NCBI GenBank assembly: GCA_037039925.1 | Contig: JAXRKP010000480.1 | Location: 52,501-116,500 of the forward strand | Source: Doris montereyensis | Taxonomy: Eukaryota; Mollusca; Gastropoda; Nudibranchia; Dorididae | DNA length: 64,000 bases | Reading direction: 5' to 3' | Shown: piece by piece, positions 1 through 43,432 of the stretch | Layout: each line of letters opens with the position of its first letter | Position numbering within the stretch: the stretch's first letter is position 1 | Translations under genes and position numbers: made by a program | Notes under the pieces: model-generated | What the model saw: the letters and a program-made list of their open reading frames with translations, nothing else | Databases searched by the model: none | What the model was told of the DNA's origin: nothing

Positions 1-858
1 AGTGGCAGTTAATCCTCAAATGTGGCAACACACGATTTGACCTCGTTTTGCCGACGCCGATCTACGCATCTTTCATCGCTGTGTGATATAAGAGGCGTTG
101 CGCGTCAGTGTGTATGTAAACACGCGCACAAGCAAAGGATATAGAGGAAAAAAAAACAAAAAACTGGTAATTTCAACGTCTATTTTCACAGCAGTGCACA
201 TCTAAACCTAGGTTTATAATCCTATTTACATAAGTAACAATACCAGAGACTGTCGAAAGAGTAAGGGGCTGTTACAACAAGGAAAACCCGTCTGAAACGT
301 TTGTTTTGTGTTATTTTCTGTTGATTTTTTACTTGCATTTTTCTCGAAATGTAGTTTTTCCACACTAAAATTCTATCTCCTCCGCCATTTACCAAACGAT
401 TTGTGTTATATTTGGCACACAGGTTCCTCTTGTCAATGTTAATAGAATGACGTCGGTTAAAAAAAAAATATTGTAAACTTTTGAGAAATTATTTGTTTTT
501 GTAATAAAATTGCCATTTTTGTACATTCACGATATATAGTATTTTCAAAAATTCATATTTGAAAAAAAATTCCAAAATATCGATTAACTCGACGTCACTC
601 TTTAGATATTGAATGGAAAAGACGATCTGCACAGGTTTTGAATGATTTTATTCGTAACTAAGGAGGAGATAGATTTTGAAAATTGAGTCAAAATCCAAGA
701 TGGCGGCCGTTTCTATGGCAACCAAGGGCGCTACAAACTTTTCAATGATATAGGACGACTGTATTTTGACAGGTACTCATGTACATACTAAAAGCAAAAA
801 CCTAAACTCAAAAGCCAAAAAAATCACTTCAGATGCCGCCCCCCCCCCCCCCCCTCTT
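1..858 (+). repeat. Dispersed repeat family A, copy 1
   Basis: Matches, in reverse complement, the copy at 7915-8571: 1-120 pairs with about 8205-8340, and 565-850 with about 7920-8180. The middle (about 130-560) is absent from the other copy. It ends in a C run at 839-855, mirrored by the G run at 7921. No coding potential seen; truncated by the window edge. Confidence 0.7.
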
Positions 859-1050
859 AACGTGCACTGTGTTGTGATTTGCACATGGGACCTCCTTTTC
901 GTCGTCCGTTTCCGATAGAATTAGGTGTCAATCTATCTACCTGGAACAGAGAGGGTAGATTTTACTCGAATAAACACAAGAAAAAAATTTCAATCGCTGG
1001 CGGGGCTTGAATCCACGATCTTTGCGTTGAGAGACCGATATCTTGTTCCT
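858..1050 (-). repeat. SINE family B, copy 1 (tRNA-derived)
   Basis: Shares CATGGGACCTCC, CCGATAG.ATTAGGTGT and a tail with the B copies near 34.6, 40.3, 55.4 and 56.5 kb. In the minus direction it has a tRNA-like head ending near GGATTCAAGCCCC, a B-box relative. Abuts family A directly. Confidence 0.6.
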
Positions 1051-2459
1051 TTTTCTTTTTGCTCTTTCTCGTATTTGAATTCGCAAAAGAATTACGAAAG
1101 ACGTTCAGTTACAATAGAGGAAGGCCTTTTTTGTGTGTAATCTCGACATGGTTTTAAGCACAGGTCGTGTGCTACATATCTAAATACTGAGTACCCATTT
1201 TGGTTCCTTTCAACTTGGAGTATGGAAAGAAGAAAAAACCCAGCTAAAAAAGGTAGGCAATTGTTACATTGTCAACAGCCAAAATGTTCGATTCGAAAAC
1301 AAAACAAAAGAAAACAACCCACAGCCCTCCCAACCCCTCCCCGTCCCCCAACAAAAAAACCCCAAAAACCAAGAAAAGTGCCGAAAAGAATTAAAAAATA
1401 CAAGAAAACAAAAACAAAAACAACCCAAAAATCAACATGAGATATTATCCGAATCATATTTTATTGTCCGTGACAAAAAATATCCGAAAGTAATGAGAAT
1501 ACAAAAACGTGCGACCATAATAATCTTTCTTTCTTTCTTTCTTTCTTTATCAGTTCCCATTCTACCTTTCGGTGTATGTGTTCAGATGCCCGAGATGATC
1601 TTTCTCCAGGATGCCCTGTTCTGGCATTTTCTGTTTCCTTCCAAAAATAATATCTCAACTTTGGAGTGCCTCTGGGTCGCTGTCCTTCTAATAGCTACCG
1701 AATCCCGAAACAAGTACTGCTCTCTCTCTGTTGTGATTAATATTTTAGAATTTAACACAGATATATTTGCGATATATAAAAAAAAAACAATACGTTTTTA
1801 GAAGGTTTATAAAGGTGGGGTTCATGGTAGATTTGATACGACCACAGTCTTAAATCATGTGGATACGAACGACTGAAGTGAAAGAGGTACTGGGAAAGTT
1901 TGGGAAACCCTAGCCTAGGCTACATGTAAAGTGTTGATAGTCAAAAACCGTTCTTTGTCAAGGAAGCAAGTTATTAAAAATAATACTGTTTCAATACGAA
2001 AACAACAACAAAGCAAAACAAAAGCAAAAACAAAACAAAAACGAAACAAAATAGCCCATTGTAAATACATGTACATGTAATAAGACGCTATTCCATTAAA
2101 AGAAAAACGTCGAAACTATAGAATTACGTTTAACGAAGAAGGGGCGGTGCAAGTATTGGTTCGAGTATGGATCTAAACTCAATTTAATTTCTTCTGGGAC
2201 GATATTTCGGGCGCATGATCAGAGAATAACATTCAAATAAACTTTCCGCCAGTTTTTATATCAGGGTTATGCAACTAACAGATGAAAGAAGTAGAAAGAG
2301 TTTAAATGACAAGATAACAGTAAACATCATCTAGACTGCCACATTAACCAACTTGAACTAGTGAGAAATAATATGTATGGTCACGCTGGTAATAAATCTA
2401 GCTTCTTTCATGATTAACTTGATGAGTTATGATTGTTTTCATGCCACTTAACCTATCAA
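1050..2459. other. Upstream region without recognised genes
   Basis: AT-rich DNA with A-rich and short CTTT-type runs (1528-1546) and no convincing coding signal. Promoter and 5'UTR of EXOC1 must lie somewhere in 1-3255 but no site can be singled out. Confidence 0.5.
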
Positions 2460-2545
2460 AACATCTTTCTAAGACTTTCCCCTTAATCAATCCTGAGATC
2501 ACCACATATGGGGAATTGTTAATTTCAATGAAACAAAACACTGAG
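2460..2545 (+). repeat. Family G repeat, copy upstream of EXOC1
   Basis: CTTAATCAATCCTGAGATCA, then ATTTCAATGAAAC: the right half of family G. Confidence 0.45.
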
Positions 2546-2679
2546 ACAACAAATAACCTCAAGACCTCCATATATAAGCGATACTACAAATCGACTACGA
2601 GAGAGAAACGGAGATACGGAAGTTTAGACATCGTCTGCTGTTGAGAGGGGATGTAATCTAGGGGAAATTGTTGTTTTTC

Positions 2680-3090
2680 TTGCATGTCAGACCTAGATCT
2701 AGCTATATCTAGATTAGATCTAGACCTAGTGCGTTATAATTTGGATTAGGCCTATCGTGTGGTCTGACAAAGCGCAGGCAACCACTTTTATTTCGCTATG
2801 AAATAATCTTAATGGACTCAACATCAAAATTTGAAGACTAAGAGCAGGGCAATTGTAATGATGTATGACTAGATCTAGAATTTAGAATCTATACTAAAAA
2901 AAATGATGGCTTGTTCACTGTCCTAAGGCTCTAGAGCTAGCTCTAGATCTATATCTAGAATCTAGTCTGTTTAGGTATTGATATCCTTGTATGATTCTAG
3001 ATCTATCCATGGTCCATTTCATTGTACTCTAATACTTGAGGTACAGAAGTCAAGTTGGTCAAGACTCAAGTGCAGATGTAGAATCTAGAT
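2680..3090. repeat. CTAG/AGATCT-rich patch
   Basis: Many overlapping palindromic CTAGATCTAG-type words (for example around 2693-2730, 2868-2880, 2930-2965, 2995-3006, 3078-3095). No reading frame, no clear period. Lies just upstream of EXOC1 exon 1. Confidence 0.5.
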
Positions 3091-3255
3091 TCTCTAGTTC
3101 CAGTTTTAGGTCCTTGGGATCTATTCATAGCTCAGTCTCAATCTCTAAGAATACTTTCACTAATATACAATTAAAACCAAGTTTTTTGGTTTTAATTCAT
3201 AGAGTTTGCAGTTTCAATACAGGTGTACATCATATTACACACCATATATTTCAAA

Positions 3256-33899
<30,644 letters not shown>

Positions 33900-34592
33900 T
33901 AGGATATCCATTTATGTTTACCGTACTATTTTCTCTTATTCCTAGTACTGGGTCACATTTTATTAACTAAGGAGATTTTCAATTTGCTGAAAAAGACGGA
34001 AAGAAAATTCACATTTGGGTCATTAGATTCTTTGAAATATTAAATCTATCACATATCAAACTTAATTTCAAAACCAGGAGAGGCTATACTTTATCTCACA
34101 CCCTTTTATTTACAACTTTGGATCTCGTTTGGCCGTTCCGACCTGATTAATTTAAGCTGAAATTTGAACCGGTTTGCGGAGAATTTATTGTTGTCTTAGA
34201 TGTACCCGATAGGTAGGATACTAGGAGGAAAATAATGCTTTCGTGCTCTTATCAGGTAATTGCTCTCATATATCATGGGACACCTTGGTAATCACTGGCT
34301 TTGTAACTCATTTGTGATTCTTAGCAGGTTAATGTCAATGAGAAATTCTCTATTTATTTTAATTCTTTGTTTCTCTCTTTGTACGTAAAGCTAAAACAAC
34401 CCTGTGCGAAAGGGAGAATTTCAATATCTGTGTGTCATAGAGATGGCATGCAAAATAATATAAAAATTGCTGCCTGTGAAATGGGTAGTCAGTCTCATTT
34501 CAACAGTTTGTCTATGTAAGTTTTATGTATATATATATAATCATTGTAGATGATAATCTTTGCTGCATTATTGTGATATATTAATTACTTAT

Positions 34593-34598
34593 AATAAA
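34593..34598 (+). promoter_or_regulatory. Candidate EXOC1 polyadenylation signal
   Basis: First AATAAA found after the EXOC1 stop, about 690 bp downstream, followed by T/G-rich sequence (TTTTGATTTGATTT). A SINE begins about 30 bp further on. Fits a poly(A) site; no transcript evidence. Confidence 0.4.
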
Positions 34599-34624
34599 AG
34601 AAACTGATGAGGAAACGTTCATGT

Positions 34625-34914
34625 TTTGATTTGATTTATCCACATCCACAAGTAAGGTGATCCCGTGGTTTTTGGTAGGATATTTAATTTTGCCCAGACC
34701 GCCCGGTAAACAGCCAAGGGATCTTTAACGTGTACAAAGTGCAGTGATCTACACACAGGACCTCCTTTTTATCATCTGTCTCCGATAGGACTAGGTGTTG
34801 ATCCACCTACCTGGACCAGGAGGTAGATTTGCTCGAAAATTGAGAACATTTTTCAAACCCACTACCTTTTAGTTGAAAGGTTGACACCTTGCCTCTGGAC
34901 TACCGAGTCTCCCC
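34625..34914 (-). repeat. SINE family B, copy downstream of EXOC1
   Basis: Full-length copy. The plus strand starts GATTTGATTTATCCACATCC and ends ACTACCGAGTCTCCCC; read on the minus strand it opens with a tRNA-like GGTAGTCCAGAGGCAAGG and GGTAGTGGGTTTGAA (A and B boxes). Confidence 0.7.
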
Positions 34915-35119
34915 ACGTTCTTGCTAGTAGTGTTATCAAATTTCATTTGCCGGTACAAGACAAGCTGATGAATATGTCTGCCAAGTCTTTTTGGTTTCCG
35001 GCACTGCTACATGAGGTCATAAAAGTTTCAACCTCTAACTTTTTTACGAACTACATTTCCAGTACCACAAATCAAGTTAGCTATTGTCATGAAAATGGAA
35101 ATTTATGACCCTTCTTAAA

Positions 35120-35362
35120 CAAGGTGTGGTATCGGTGGCTGAGTGGGATCACGAGGTTCCGGGCTCGAATCCTGTGTTCTTTGGGAAAGACACGTAATAC
35201 GCATTTTCCCCACTCAACTCGGGTGCAAATGGGAATAAAAACCTATGTCAGACTAACGTTCTGTCCAGGGGGTGATTATTATCACCTGATATGCTTGACG
35301 GTACAGAAACCGGGATAAGCTCCGGCTCTATTGGCCGTGATGGCCTTGAAGGAACTTTACTT
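35120..35362 (+). repeat. SINE family C, intergenic copy
   Basis: Head GTATCGGTGGCTGAGTGGGA with B-box GGGCTCGAATCC, body TTGGGAAAGACACGTAATAC, tail ATAAGCTCCGGCTCTATTGG. Confidence 0.7.
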
Positions 35363-35382
35363 GAACAAGGCTTGCTTCGTTT

Positions 35383-35500
35383 GAAATTTACCCCATCCCC
35401 TGTTGCGGTGATCTCAGGGTGAATTAAGAGGAATCAGTAAGATGAGAGGTAGTGAAAGAAGAAAAGGAAAAATATAGGACTTACCAGCATTGCTCGCCAA
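35383..35500 (-). repeat. Family G repeat, intergenic, inverted
   Basis: Plus strand reads GAAATTTACCCCATCCCCTG, GGTGATCTCAGGGTGAATTA, AGGACTTACCAGCA, the reverse complement of the EXOC1 copies. Confidence 0.58.
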
Positions 35501-35764
35501 TCACCCGTCTTAACCCCTTCCTGCCTACTGCGACATCAGCCTTACAGCCTACTGCAATATCAGCTTCAATGCCTAAAGCGCCTAATGCGTGCCTTGCTTA
35601 CTCTTCGTCTTTGTACTTGCATAATTACGAGATCTCGCAGTGTGCAAGACTTGAATTGGCAATCTCGCGTTGTACAACATTTCCGGCTCTTTTGTAAAAA
35701 AAAAGGATATTATTGTCTACTTTCGTTTTTGACTTACGGCGATTGTAAACAAAGCGACACTATT

Positions 35765-36160
35765 CACAGCGTACAAAACTCATCCCTCTTAGTTGGCCGA
35801 TGCAGTGCACCTGGGTCACGCTGACTGAGGTCAGCAAAGGGCCGCCAGGTAGCGTTCGCTCCCTGCTAGCTTTGTCGCCCTTAACGGTAATTTATAGGTC
35901 CAATTAATCACCTTGTATCTGGCTAAGATGGCCATCGACATCAAATGTGAAGGCTTCCCCCAACTTTAAAGAGAGTGTTGCAATTGACTGATGAAAGAAA
36001 TTTATCAAGAAGCATTTCATTTCTCCACAATCAAAGCCTCAATTAGGTCCATCATTTCAGTACAATAACAGACATAGGATATTAAATAAAACGCTTTAGC
36101 ACAAAACCTCTACAGAATGAATGCCACCAAACTTTCACAAAATGAGGACAATACATACAG
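35765..36160 (+). repeat. Dispersed repeat family F, copy 1
   Basis: Starts CACAGCGTACAAAACTCATC; contains TGGGTCACGCTGACTGAGGT and ACTGATGAAAGAAATTTATC; ends near GAGGACAATACATACA. Closely matches 57475-57840 in the same orientation. Confidence 0.72.
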
Positions 36161-36589
36161 ATAGTTTGCATTCATCACGATGAACAGAAGAATATCGATT
36201 TTTGTAATATTCCTATAATGAGACTAACGGAAACAAACAATATCAATAATATCATTGAAGGAATAACTTTTAAACACAATGAAATAAGATATGTATCACT
36301 ATGTACATTTAATGCTACTTGCAAGTTGATCTGCATGCATGCACCAGGGGGCTGTTTGCTAATAGTTGTGCATTCATTATGAACTTCATTCCCATTTGTG
36401 AGTTTATAATGCCTCGTGCTCGTCTCTCTATCCTTGCAATTGACTGATGACAGCTTTCCGTTCCCTGTTCACCCAGCAACCCAGCCCGAATTTGTACTGT
36501 CATATATGTGGGGTGCAATGGTGCTCTAAAATATACTGTTTTGTGATTGTTTTGTTTGGAAAACTTGGTCTATACATGCTCATGTATGT

Positions 36590-36940
36590 CTATATCTGTT
36601 GAATGTCATTAATTAAATTTTCCTTAATTGTCTTTGTGTGTGAGATTGCTTTGTTAATCGTGTGTGCTTCATCAATAATTATTGGGCAATGTGTGCATGC
36701 CATTGTCTGTGTGATGATTGTTTGCGTAAGGTCTGTATAAACCTTTTCTTGTAAGTATTTATGACAGTGGTTGGCAATAAAAGATTGACTGTGGTGTGCC
36801 TGTGGTGTGATTCTGTGTTTGGTAAGAACTTTATCCAAGAATGATGCAATGGGACCCGAACTATGTGTGAGTTTTCTATGTGTTATTTGTGATAGTTTAT
36901 GCTGTGTCCAGTACTTCTTGAGTGTATGTGGCTTTATCAA
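36590..36940 (-). other. Open frame of an unrecognised, probably mobile, element
   Basis: A 116-codon minus-strand frame with balanced composition, including HSQSFIANHCHKYLQE and VYTDLTQTIITQT. Upstream on the same strand another frame (about 37030-36905) reads YWKQAHETQTQLDL and TDIDKATYTQE, and before it ELCRNVERKNLTHKEKQAK, so it looks like a decayed longer ORF. I do not recognise the family firmly. Next to it lies a 0.4-kb repeat (35765-36160) that recurs at 57475. Confidence 0.45.
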
Positions 36941-37199
36941 TGTCAGTCACTAAAAGAAGGCAAGTCTGATAGAGGTCAAGCTGTGTTTGTGTTTCGTGTG
37001 CTTGTTTCCAATAACTGCTATATTATTTTAATACCTGCCCGAGCCCTGTGAGATGAATGCCTGTCTGACATGTAATTTTGTTGTCCATGGAATGTGCTGC
37101 TGTCTCGCATTTTATCACACAGCAGTGGCTTTCTCTTTGCCTGTTTTTCTTTATGTGTTAAGTTTTTTCTTTCCACATTGCGGCACAATTCACTGATGA

Positions 37200-39699
37200 T
37201 GATTGTCTAGGGTGGGATCCATACTACATTTATTTGGAAAAAATAAGAGGGGTCAGTAAAAATTGATTGGATAAAGGAAAATCGGTTTTCAATGATTTAA
37301 GCTCAAGGAAAACATGTTACATGTACGTACTTAACATAGGCAAAAAAGGGAGTGGGTGGAGGAAGAACGTTATAACTTTGTAATGATTTGTGACCGCAAA
37401 TTATTTTTTTCTACAGAGTAAAGTGCGATAACCAATCTTTGAAATAAACTCCTTTTCGTCAACTATGTTCGCATAGTTTTTTAGCCATTAGATAAAATGT
37501 AATGACCAAAGCAAAAAAGAGAAATATACATACATATTAAAAATGCTTTTTTCCCCCAGAAAAGTTACAAATCCAAGAGAAATGATACTTTCACAGAGAA
37601 CAGACAAGATGTTGATACTATTACTATGGTAGAAACAAAGGCTGAGACAATTGGTATGAGAGAAGCGCTGTTATAGCGAGATAAAATAGTGTAATTTTTT
37701 ATAAAAATCTCAACGGGGCGATCAGCTACCCGGAATCCAGCTGACCATGCTTGACCCCTGACAGGTGAGTGCACGTGGATAATTAATGAGTTTTGCTAAC
37801 ACGGAAACCAAATTGGGATAAAAAGTGAGTGTTGGAATAAATAAATTTAGGGAAATGGTGATGATAATCAATGCAAGCCCGCGAAAATTGTCCCGATTAG
37901 CTGGCGACCATTCCTGTTTAGAGAGGTAAAATATGTAGAAACAATTCCGTTCCCTGGGAATTCTTCCTGATTCCCCAGGTTGAGAGGTTTTACTGTACTT
38001 CCAATGAATAGATCGACCTACTCGTGAACATTACTGACAATTAAAGGCTCATCAAAGTTATATGAAAGTATTTATTTTCTGAAAGCCCAGTTTGTTCTCT
38101 AGTTTATTATAATTTCTTCGTTGAAATTGAAAGATGTTTAAGTAAGTTTCTAAAATTAATTTTAACTGAGACAGGTATATTTTCATCAAAGTCCCTTTGC
38201 TTAGGCACACAGACTGAATAGGAAATAGGGCTTAGGCACATAAACTAGAATTGTGGAGGACCCTTAGGCAGGAAAGGGTTAAACAAGGTAACATTACTCT
38301 CTAAACTAAACAGTGTAAAATTGGAGATGGTAGACAGCAATGAACTTTCAAAATGTTTTGTTTTTGTCTCATTCATGTATTTTCACACTTAATAAATAAA
38401 AGTAAAAGTCATGAGAGAGAAAACATAAAGCCAAGTAGGAAGTCCAACATGTTTTATTTGATGAAAAAAAAAAGAGAAAAGAATCATCAAAGATGTTTAA
38501 TGAGCCATAAAATCTCTTTCACATATATCCCATTCAAATACCCATTCATTTTTGTCTCAAAGTCAAAGGAAATAAAAAGTGATAAAATTTCATTGTCATT
38601 TTATAAAAAGAGAAGAAAAAGTGATTTGTGATCACAAATTTTAAAATGATTTATCATTTCAACTGCCTGTATAGGAAAATCATTGAATTGTAAATACTGC
38701 ATACCTAGTATATTTCTTTCATAAACATACCTGCATTCAGCAGAAAAAAAACAGTTGTGCTATTATGCCATATAAACAGCTGTAGTGAAAGTGGAAGTAA
38801 AAAAGAAAAGAAACAAAATAGTTAACAAATATAGAGATTTCAAACCTATATAAAATTAGTAATGAAAGTAACATTTGAGTAATTTCACAATCATAGGACT
38901 TTTACTTTTAGTGGTAAAGTTTGTAAAGAATTTATAAGGATGCCACGCAATGATGCAAGTGACAGGATGGTTGATCAATGAAAATTAAACCAGTCACACG
39001 GCTCACATACATTATACAGTCAATTCAATGTTCTTATCCTTTTGTTGGTTCATTCTTTATCACATTAGCATTTCCTCTTCTTAGTCTTACACCCCAAGTA
39101 AGTATTTGTAACTTTACTCATGTCAATGTCAGAACTGTATGATGTCATGACAGACAGTGTAAAAATGATGATTAATTTTATCTCATAATCACATCACACA
39201 AGTTAATAAAAAGTAATAATATGAGCAAAACTGGGCTAGGAATTGTCTCATTTGAACACGAATTCACGAAAATTTCTCACCAAAAAGTATTTTTCATAAG
39301 CATGTTTATAAAAAATTATCATATCTTTGAAAAAATAATAATATAAAACATCAGTCTCACATACCACCACTCAGAGTAATCTGTATTTCACCTCAATTAT
39401 TTCAGTCAGAAAAGTGATCTTAACAACAACAAAAATGATGTGGAATATAAAATATGTTGCACATGTGGTCATGAACATTCATCTCAATCTCATTTATATT
39501 TCATTTGAAAATCTTCAATTAATCAAAATGTCAAGTACATAAGACTTCAATGTAAAATTTGATTCAGTTTTTAAAAAAAGTTAATGTTTTTTATCATAAA
39601 CAAACCACAATCACGTTATGTATACATATATGTTCTACTGAAACAGGTGATTTGTAGGAATAAAAAAACAAAGAAAAGAAATGAAAGTTATCCCCCTTT
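37200..39699. other. Intergenic DNA without recognised genes
   Basis: AT-rich, short frames only. A 16-bp perfect palindrome ATTTGTGATCACAAAT lies at 38624-38639. Some or all of 38-43 kb could be palmitoyltransferase 3'UTR: AATAAA on the minus strand occurs near 41807 and 38453. Confidence 0.4.
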
Positions 39700-39915
39700 T
39701 TCTTTATGCTGTTGGCAGCCAAGTGGCACGCAGTATAGAACTCCAGATCATAGGATGATGGATTCAAATGCTCAATCTACCTTGACATAATGGCTCAGAG
39801 AGGAAGAGCCTGTGACAAAGTCATGATTTCCTGCTGGTGACTTCGATAGCCTGGTCAAATAAGTGCTACAGAAACCAAGATAACGTTCGCTATCTAGGCC
39901 TCTAATCATTTTGAC
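39700..39915 (+). repeat. SINE family C, diverged copy
   Basis: Recognised by its tail (CTACAGAAACCAAGATAACG, then TATCTAGGCCTC) and a degraded tRNA-like head near 39710-39775. Confidence 0.4.
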
Positions 39916-40307
39916 TTCCATTTTCCTGGCACAGGCCATCCTACTGAATGGAAATTTTCACTTCTATATATATTTCAACACTAATCAAGGTAATCAATAC
40001 AAAAATTGAGGATGTTATTGTTATTGTAACTGTCGTCAATGAACCAAGAAAGCAGAAATGAAAGCAACGATGAGCAACAAAGGTAATAAGGGAGTAGAAA
40101 AATGTAATTTATTTTGATTTAAGTATTCGCACTGAAGAACAGGATACCTCTGTAGAAAATATAAACAAAAAAGCACATATAGACAGATATAAAGGAGTGT
40201 AGAGCTGAAAAACAGAAACAGAAAGACGGGCAGATCGAGAAGAACGAGAAAGAGAGAGAAATTAAACATCATTGTCTTTGAGACATGAGAAGATAAGGCT
40301 ACACAGT

Positions 40308-40740
40308 TTTGATTTGATTTGATTTTTTACCCACATCCACATCTAAGGTCATCACAGGGATTTGAATTTGACCTTGATTGCCTTGTAAACAGCCAAGGGA
40401 TATTAATGTGCACAGCACCCGGTGTTGTGCTCTGCACATGGGACCTTTTTATTGTCCATATCCGATGGGACTAGGTGTTGATTCCCCTCCCTGGACCAGT
40501 AGGCGAGTGATTATTTCATTGAAAGTTACCCTGTCCAACATATGCAGTGATCTTAGGGTGAATCAAGAGGAAACAGCACGATGAAAGAGAAGTGAACCTA
40601 TCAGCAGTTCCCGCCACCTACCCACGGGGGTGGATTTTGTAAAAGAAAAATTGTTTTTCTATAATTTCAACCTTTCTAGGTCCATGACCTTTAGATTGAG
40701 AAGCAGACACCTTACCACTGGACAATCCTGTCCCCCGGGC
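40308..40740 (-). repeat. SINE family B copy split by a family G insertion
   Basis: The B body (ACATCCACATCTAAGGTCAT to CCCTGGACCAG) spans about 40308-40511; the tRNA-like head resumes about 40620-40740 (TTGAGAAGCAGACACCTTAC). A family G copy lies between. Confidence 0.65.
40512..40619 (-). repeat. Family G repeat inserted inside a SINE
   Basis: Plus strand TTCATTGAAAGTTACCCTGT, GTGATCTTAGGGTGAATCAA, GAGGAAACAGCACGATGAAA. It interrupts the B copy at 40308-40740, showing that G is a mobile unit. Confidence 0.58.
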
Positions 40741-40759
40741 TACAAGATAGGGGGAGGAG

Positions 40760-40805
<46 letters not shown>
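40760..40805. repeat. (GA)n microsatellite
   Basis: About 22 GA units, just after the head of a family B SINE. Confidence 0.88.
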
Positions 40806-40808
<3 letters not shown>

Positions 40809-43025
40809 GCATTCAACCCCATCTTGTTTGAGACATGAGTAGATAAGTTGAGGCTGTGTAAGGGATAAATGACGATGGCACATTTTAAAGGAGAATACAA
40901 AACAAGACATAGATTAGATAAAAAAAGATTTTTCAAAATAATTTACAATACATGAATGATACGGTTACACCCACACAAAATTGGAAGTGGTTACAGAGAA
41001 TTACTGAACAACACAAATGCTGGCAGTAAATAAAAAAAACACACCAAAACCCCATTACAAACAAACAGAAGAAAAACACCCCAGCCCTATACAATAAAAT
41101 CAGCTGTTTTGTACATTTATGACCTCATTACCAGTGGTAATTTCAAGAAATCAAACACTTAATACAAAACATAAACAAACAAAAATGGAATTTTAAAAAA
41201 GTAAATAGATTAATGCTGCTTTTAATTGATTAAATCATATAACATTCTCAAATGGTAAATAAATATCTAATTTTCAAAGTGCTGTGCACAGATTGTCAAT
41301 ATAGGTTTCAATCTCAAATCTGTTTTCTCTTCTTCTTCTTTATCTTTTATCTTCTGGACTTCACCACATGACCAAAGACATGAAACTGAGGTCACCCTTT
41401 TCTAGCAACAGAGACATTCATAAAACTGACATTGCAATGATGAAGGAAGTCTATATCTTGTCATCACATCCAGTGTAACCCAAAATTACAGTATGGCCAA
41501 GTGTTTATATTTCAATTAAGCAGATCCATATTTTTTCTCTCTTAAAAGATGTACACCCACCCCATCCCCATTGTCACTCAATCAAGACACTATAGAGGCA
41601 ACAGCGGGCATATAGGTAGACTGCATTTCAAATGAGTGAATATAGAGGCAAGGGGGATAGCACCTATTAATAGCAAGCGGTTCCTGTTCTTAAAAGATGG
41701 TCAACCACACAGGAGACTTGACTGAAACTAAAATACCCTGAATTTTTCTTGTGTTACGACCTTCTTCATATAACTAACATCTATTTATAAGATCAAAGAT
41801 CTTTGTTTTATTTGTTTTGATGAACTTTTCATGTATGTTTGCTTGTTTGTTTTTTGTTGCCTTTCTTTAAATGCAATGTGTGGACAGTACAATACTAACC
41901 CCAGCATACTCACTCAAAACATAGACTTACAACATACACACTGACTTTATGTTTGACATCCTTCTGTAATTTTGTCTTCTTTCATATTTTTCAAACAAAT
42001 TATTATTTTTTTTTCCTTTTTGGTACTAAGGCAAATTGTAAAAAAGGAAAGACAACATACAGTAAAAAAAAAAACAACCCCCAAAACGTAACTAAAATAA
42101 AATAAAAACAAAAATTTAATTAGGACATATTTTCACTTCTTTTGAAATAAATAAGCTTATTCAGCACCTTCAATTTAAATGTTTGTTCACATGGGCACTA
42201 AATTTTGACCATTTGCGATCTTAGTATGAAATATTAGACATATTTCTGGCCTTGCTAGACACCCAGATTAAACATCCAAAGCATTCAATGACTAATATTT
42301 ACTGTTACTTTCCGAATATTTAATATATTGATTAGATGAATGAGTTTGGTTATGAAAAAATGAACCCCAGTCTTTCACTCACCCTTGAGTTTAAGATAAA
42401 CACTCTATGATTTGGCAATATAATCATAAGTACATGGAACTACAATAATGATTTAGCACAATTTTACACAACTTAATGAATGTAACATCTTTGAAACTGC
42501 TGCTTTGCAACTATCTGGTCAAATGGTACTCAAATACAAGAATTCAATGCATCTATTACGCTTACAAGACCCGTTGCTTAAAATAGTCTTTGTATGAGAG
42601 TAAATATTATTTTTAGGGAGTTAACTGACTATCATACAAGTACAAGCTATCTGCCACCCGACTGCCACCCCTTTCACACATCCAAATCCAAATATCACAT
42701 GCAAAAACTGCATGGCATTTTTCTTACACCACGCATATAAATAGAACAGCTATTACTCAGGCATGTCTATCACATTAAAATCATTTGACTATAAAAAATA
42801 CTGACAGCCATCTTCAAATACCATACTCCAACACATACGCACAATTACATATTCACAAAGACTTCTGTAAGCATCCTGTACATGTGTGTGCCTATAGAGA
42901 GATATCAAGAGAGCAATCTAGAAATATCTTAGGCAGCTCCATTTTTCTCATACGGAACTAACATCATCATCAATTCCTATGCTCATCTTCACCATTCCAT
43001 TCACCATCATCACATTTGTCATTAA

Positions 43026-43201
<176 letters not shown>

Positions 43202-43237
43202 TACACGCATAAGAAACCAAAAAAATTGGAACAAGTG

Positions 43238-43432
43238 TCAGACGATTTGAATGTTGAGCATCCGGACTTCATCATCGCTGGGACTAGGCTTGAGGTGGAA
43301 AAACTCCAACAGGTTGGTCTTCAGGCCACGGTCGAACGGATTGTAAAAGGCACCTTTGCCGTCCTTGAGGTACTCGTAGCGCTTCCGGTTGATGCGCTCA
43401 TTAGTTGTGATGTTTCGGGCTGCATGCATTAG
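43238..43432 (-). CDS. Palmitoyltransferase exon E11 (stop codon)
   Basis: [20 protein letters not shown], then [19 protein letters not shown] and the C-terminus ending NIQIV before the stop. Contains the TTxE and NPFDxG signatures of DHHC enzymes. Acceptor CCTTACAG. Confidence 0.92.
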   Translation of the reverse strand, partial: LMHAARNITTNERINRKRYEYLKDGKGAFYNPFDRGLKTNLLEFFHLKPSPSDDEVRMLNIQIV

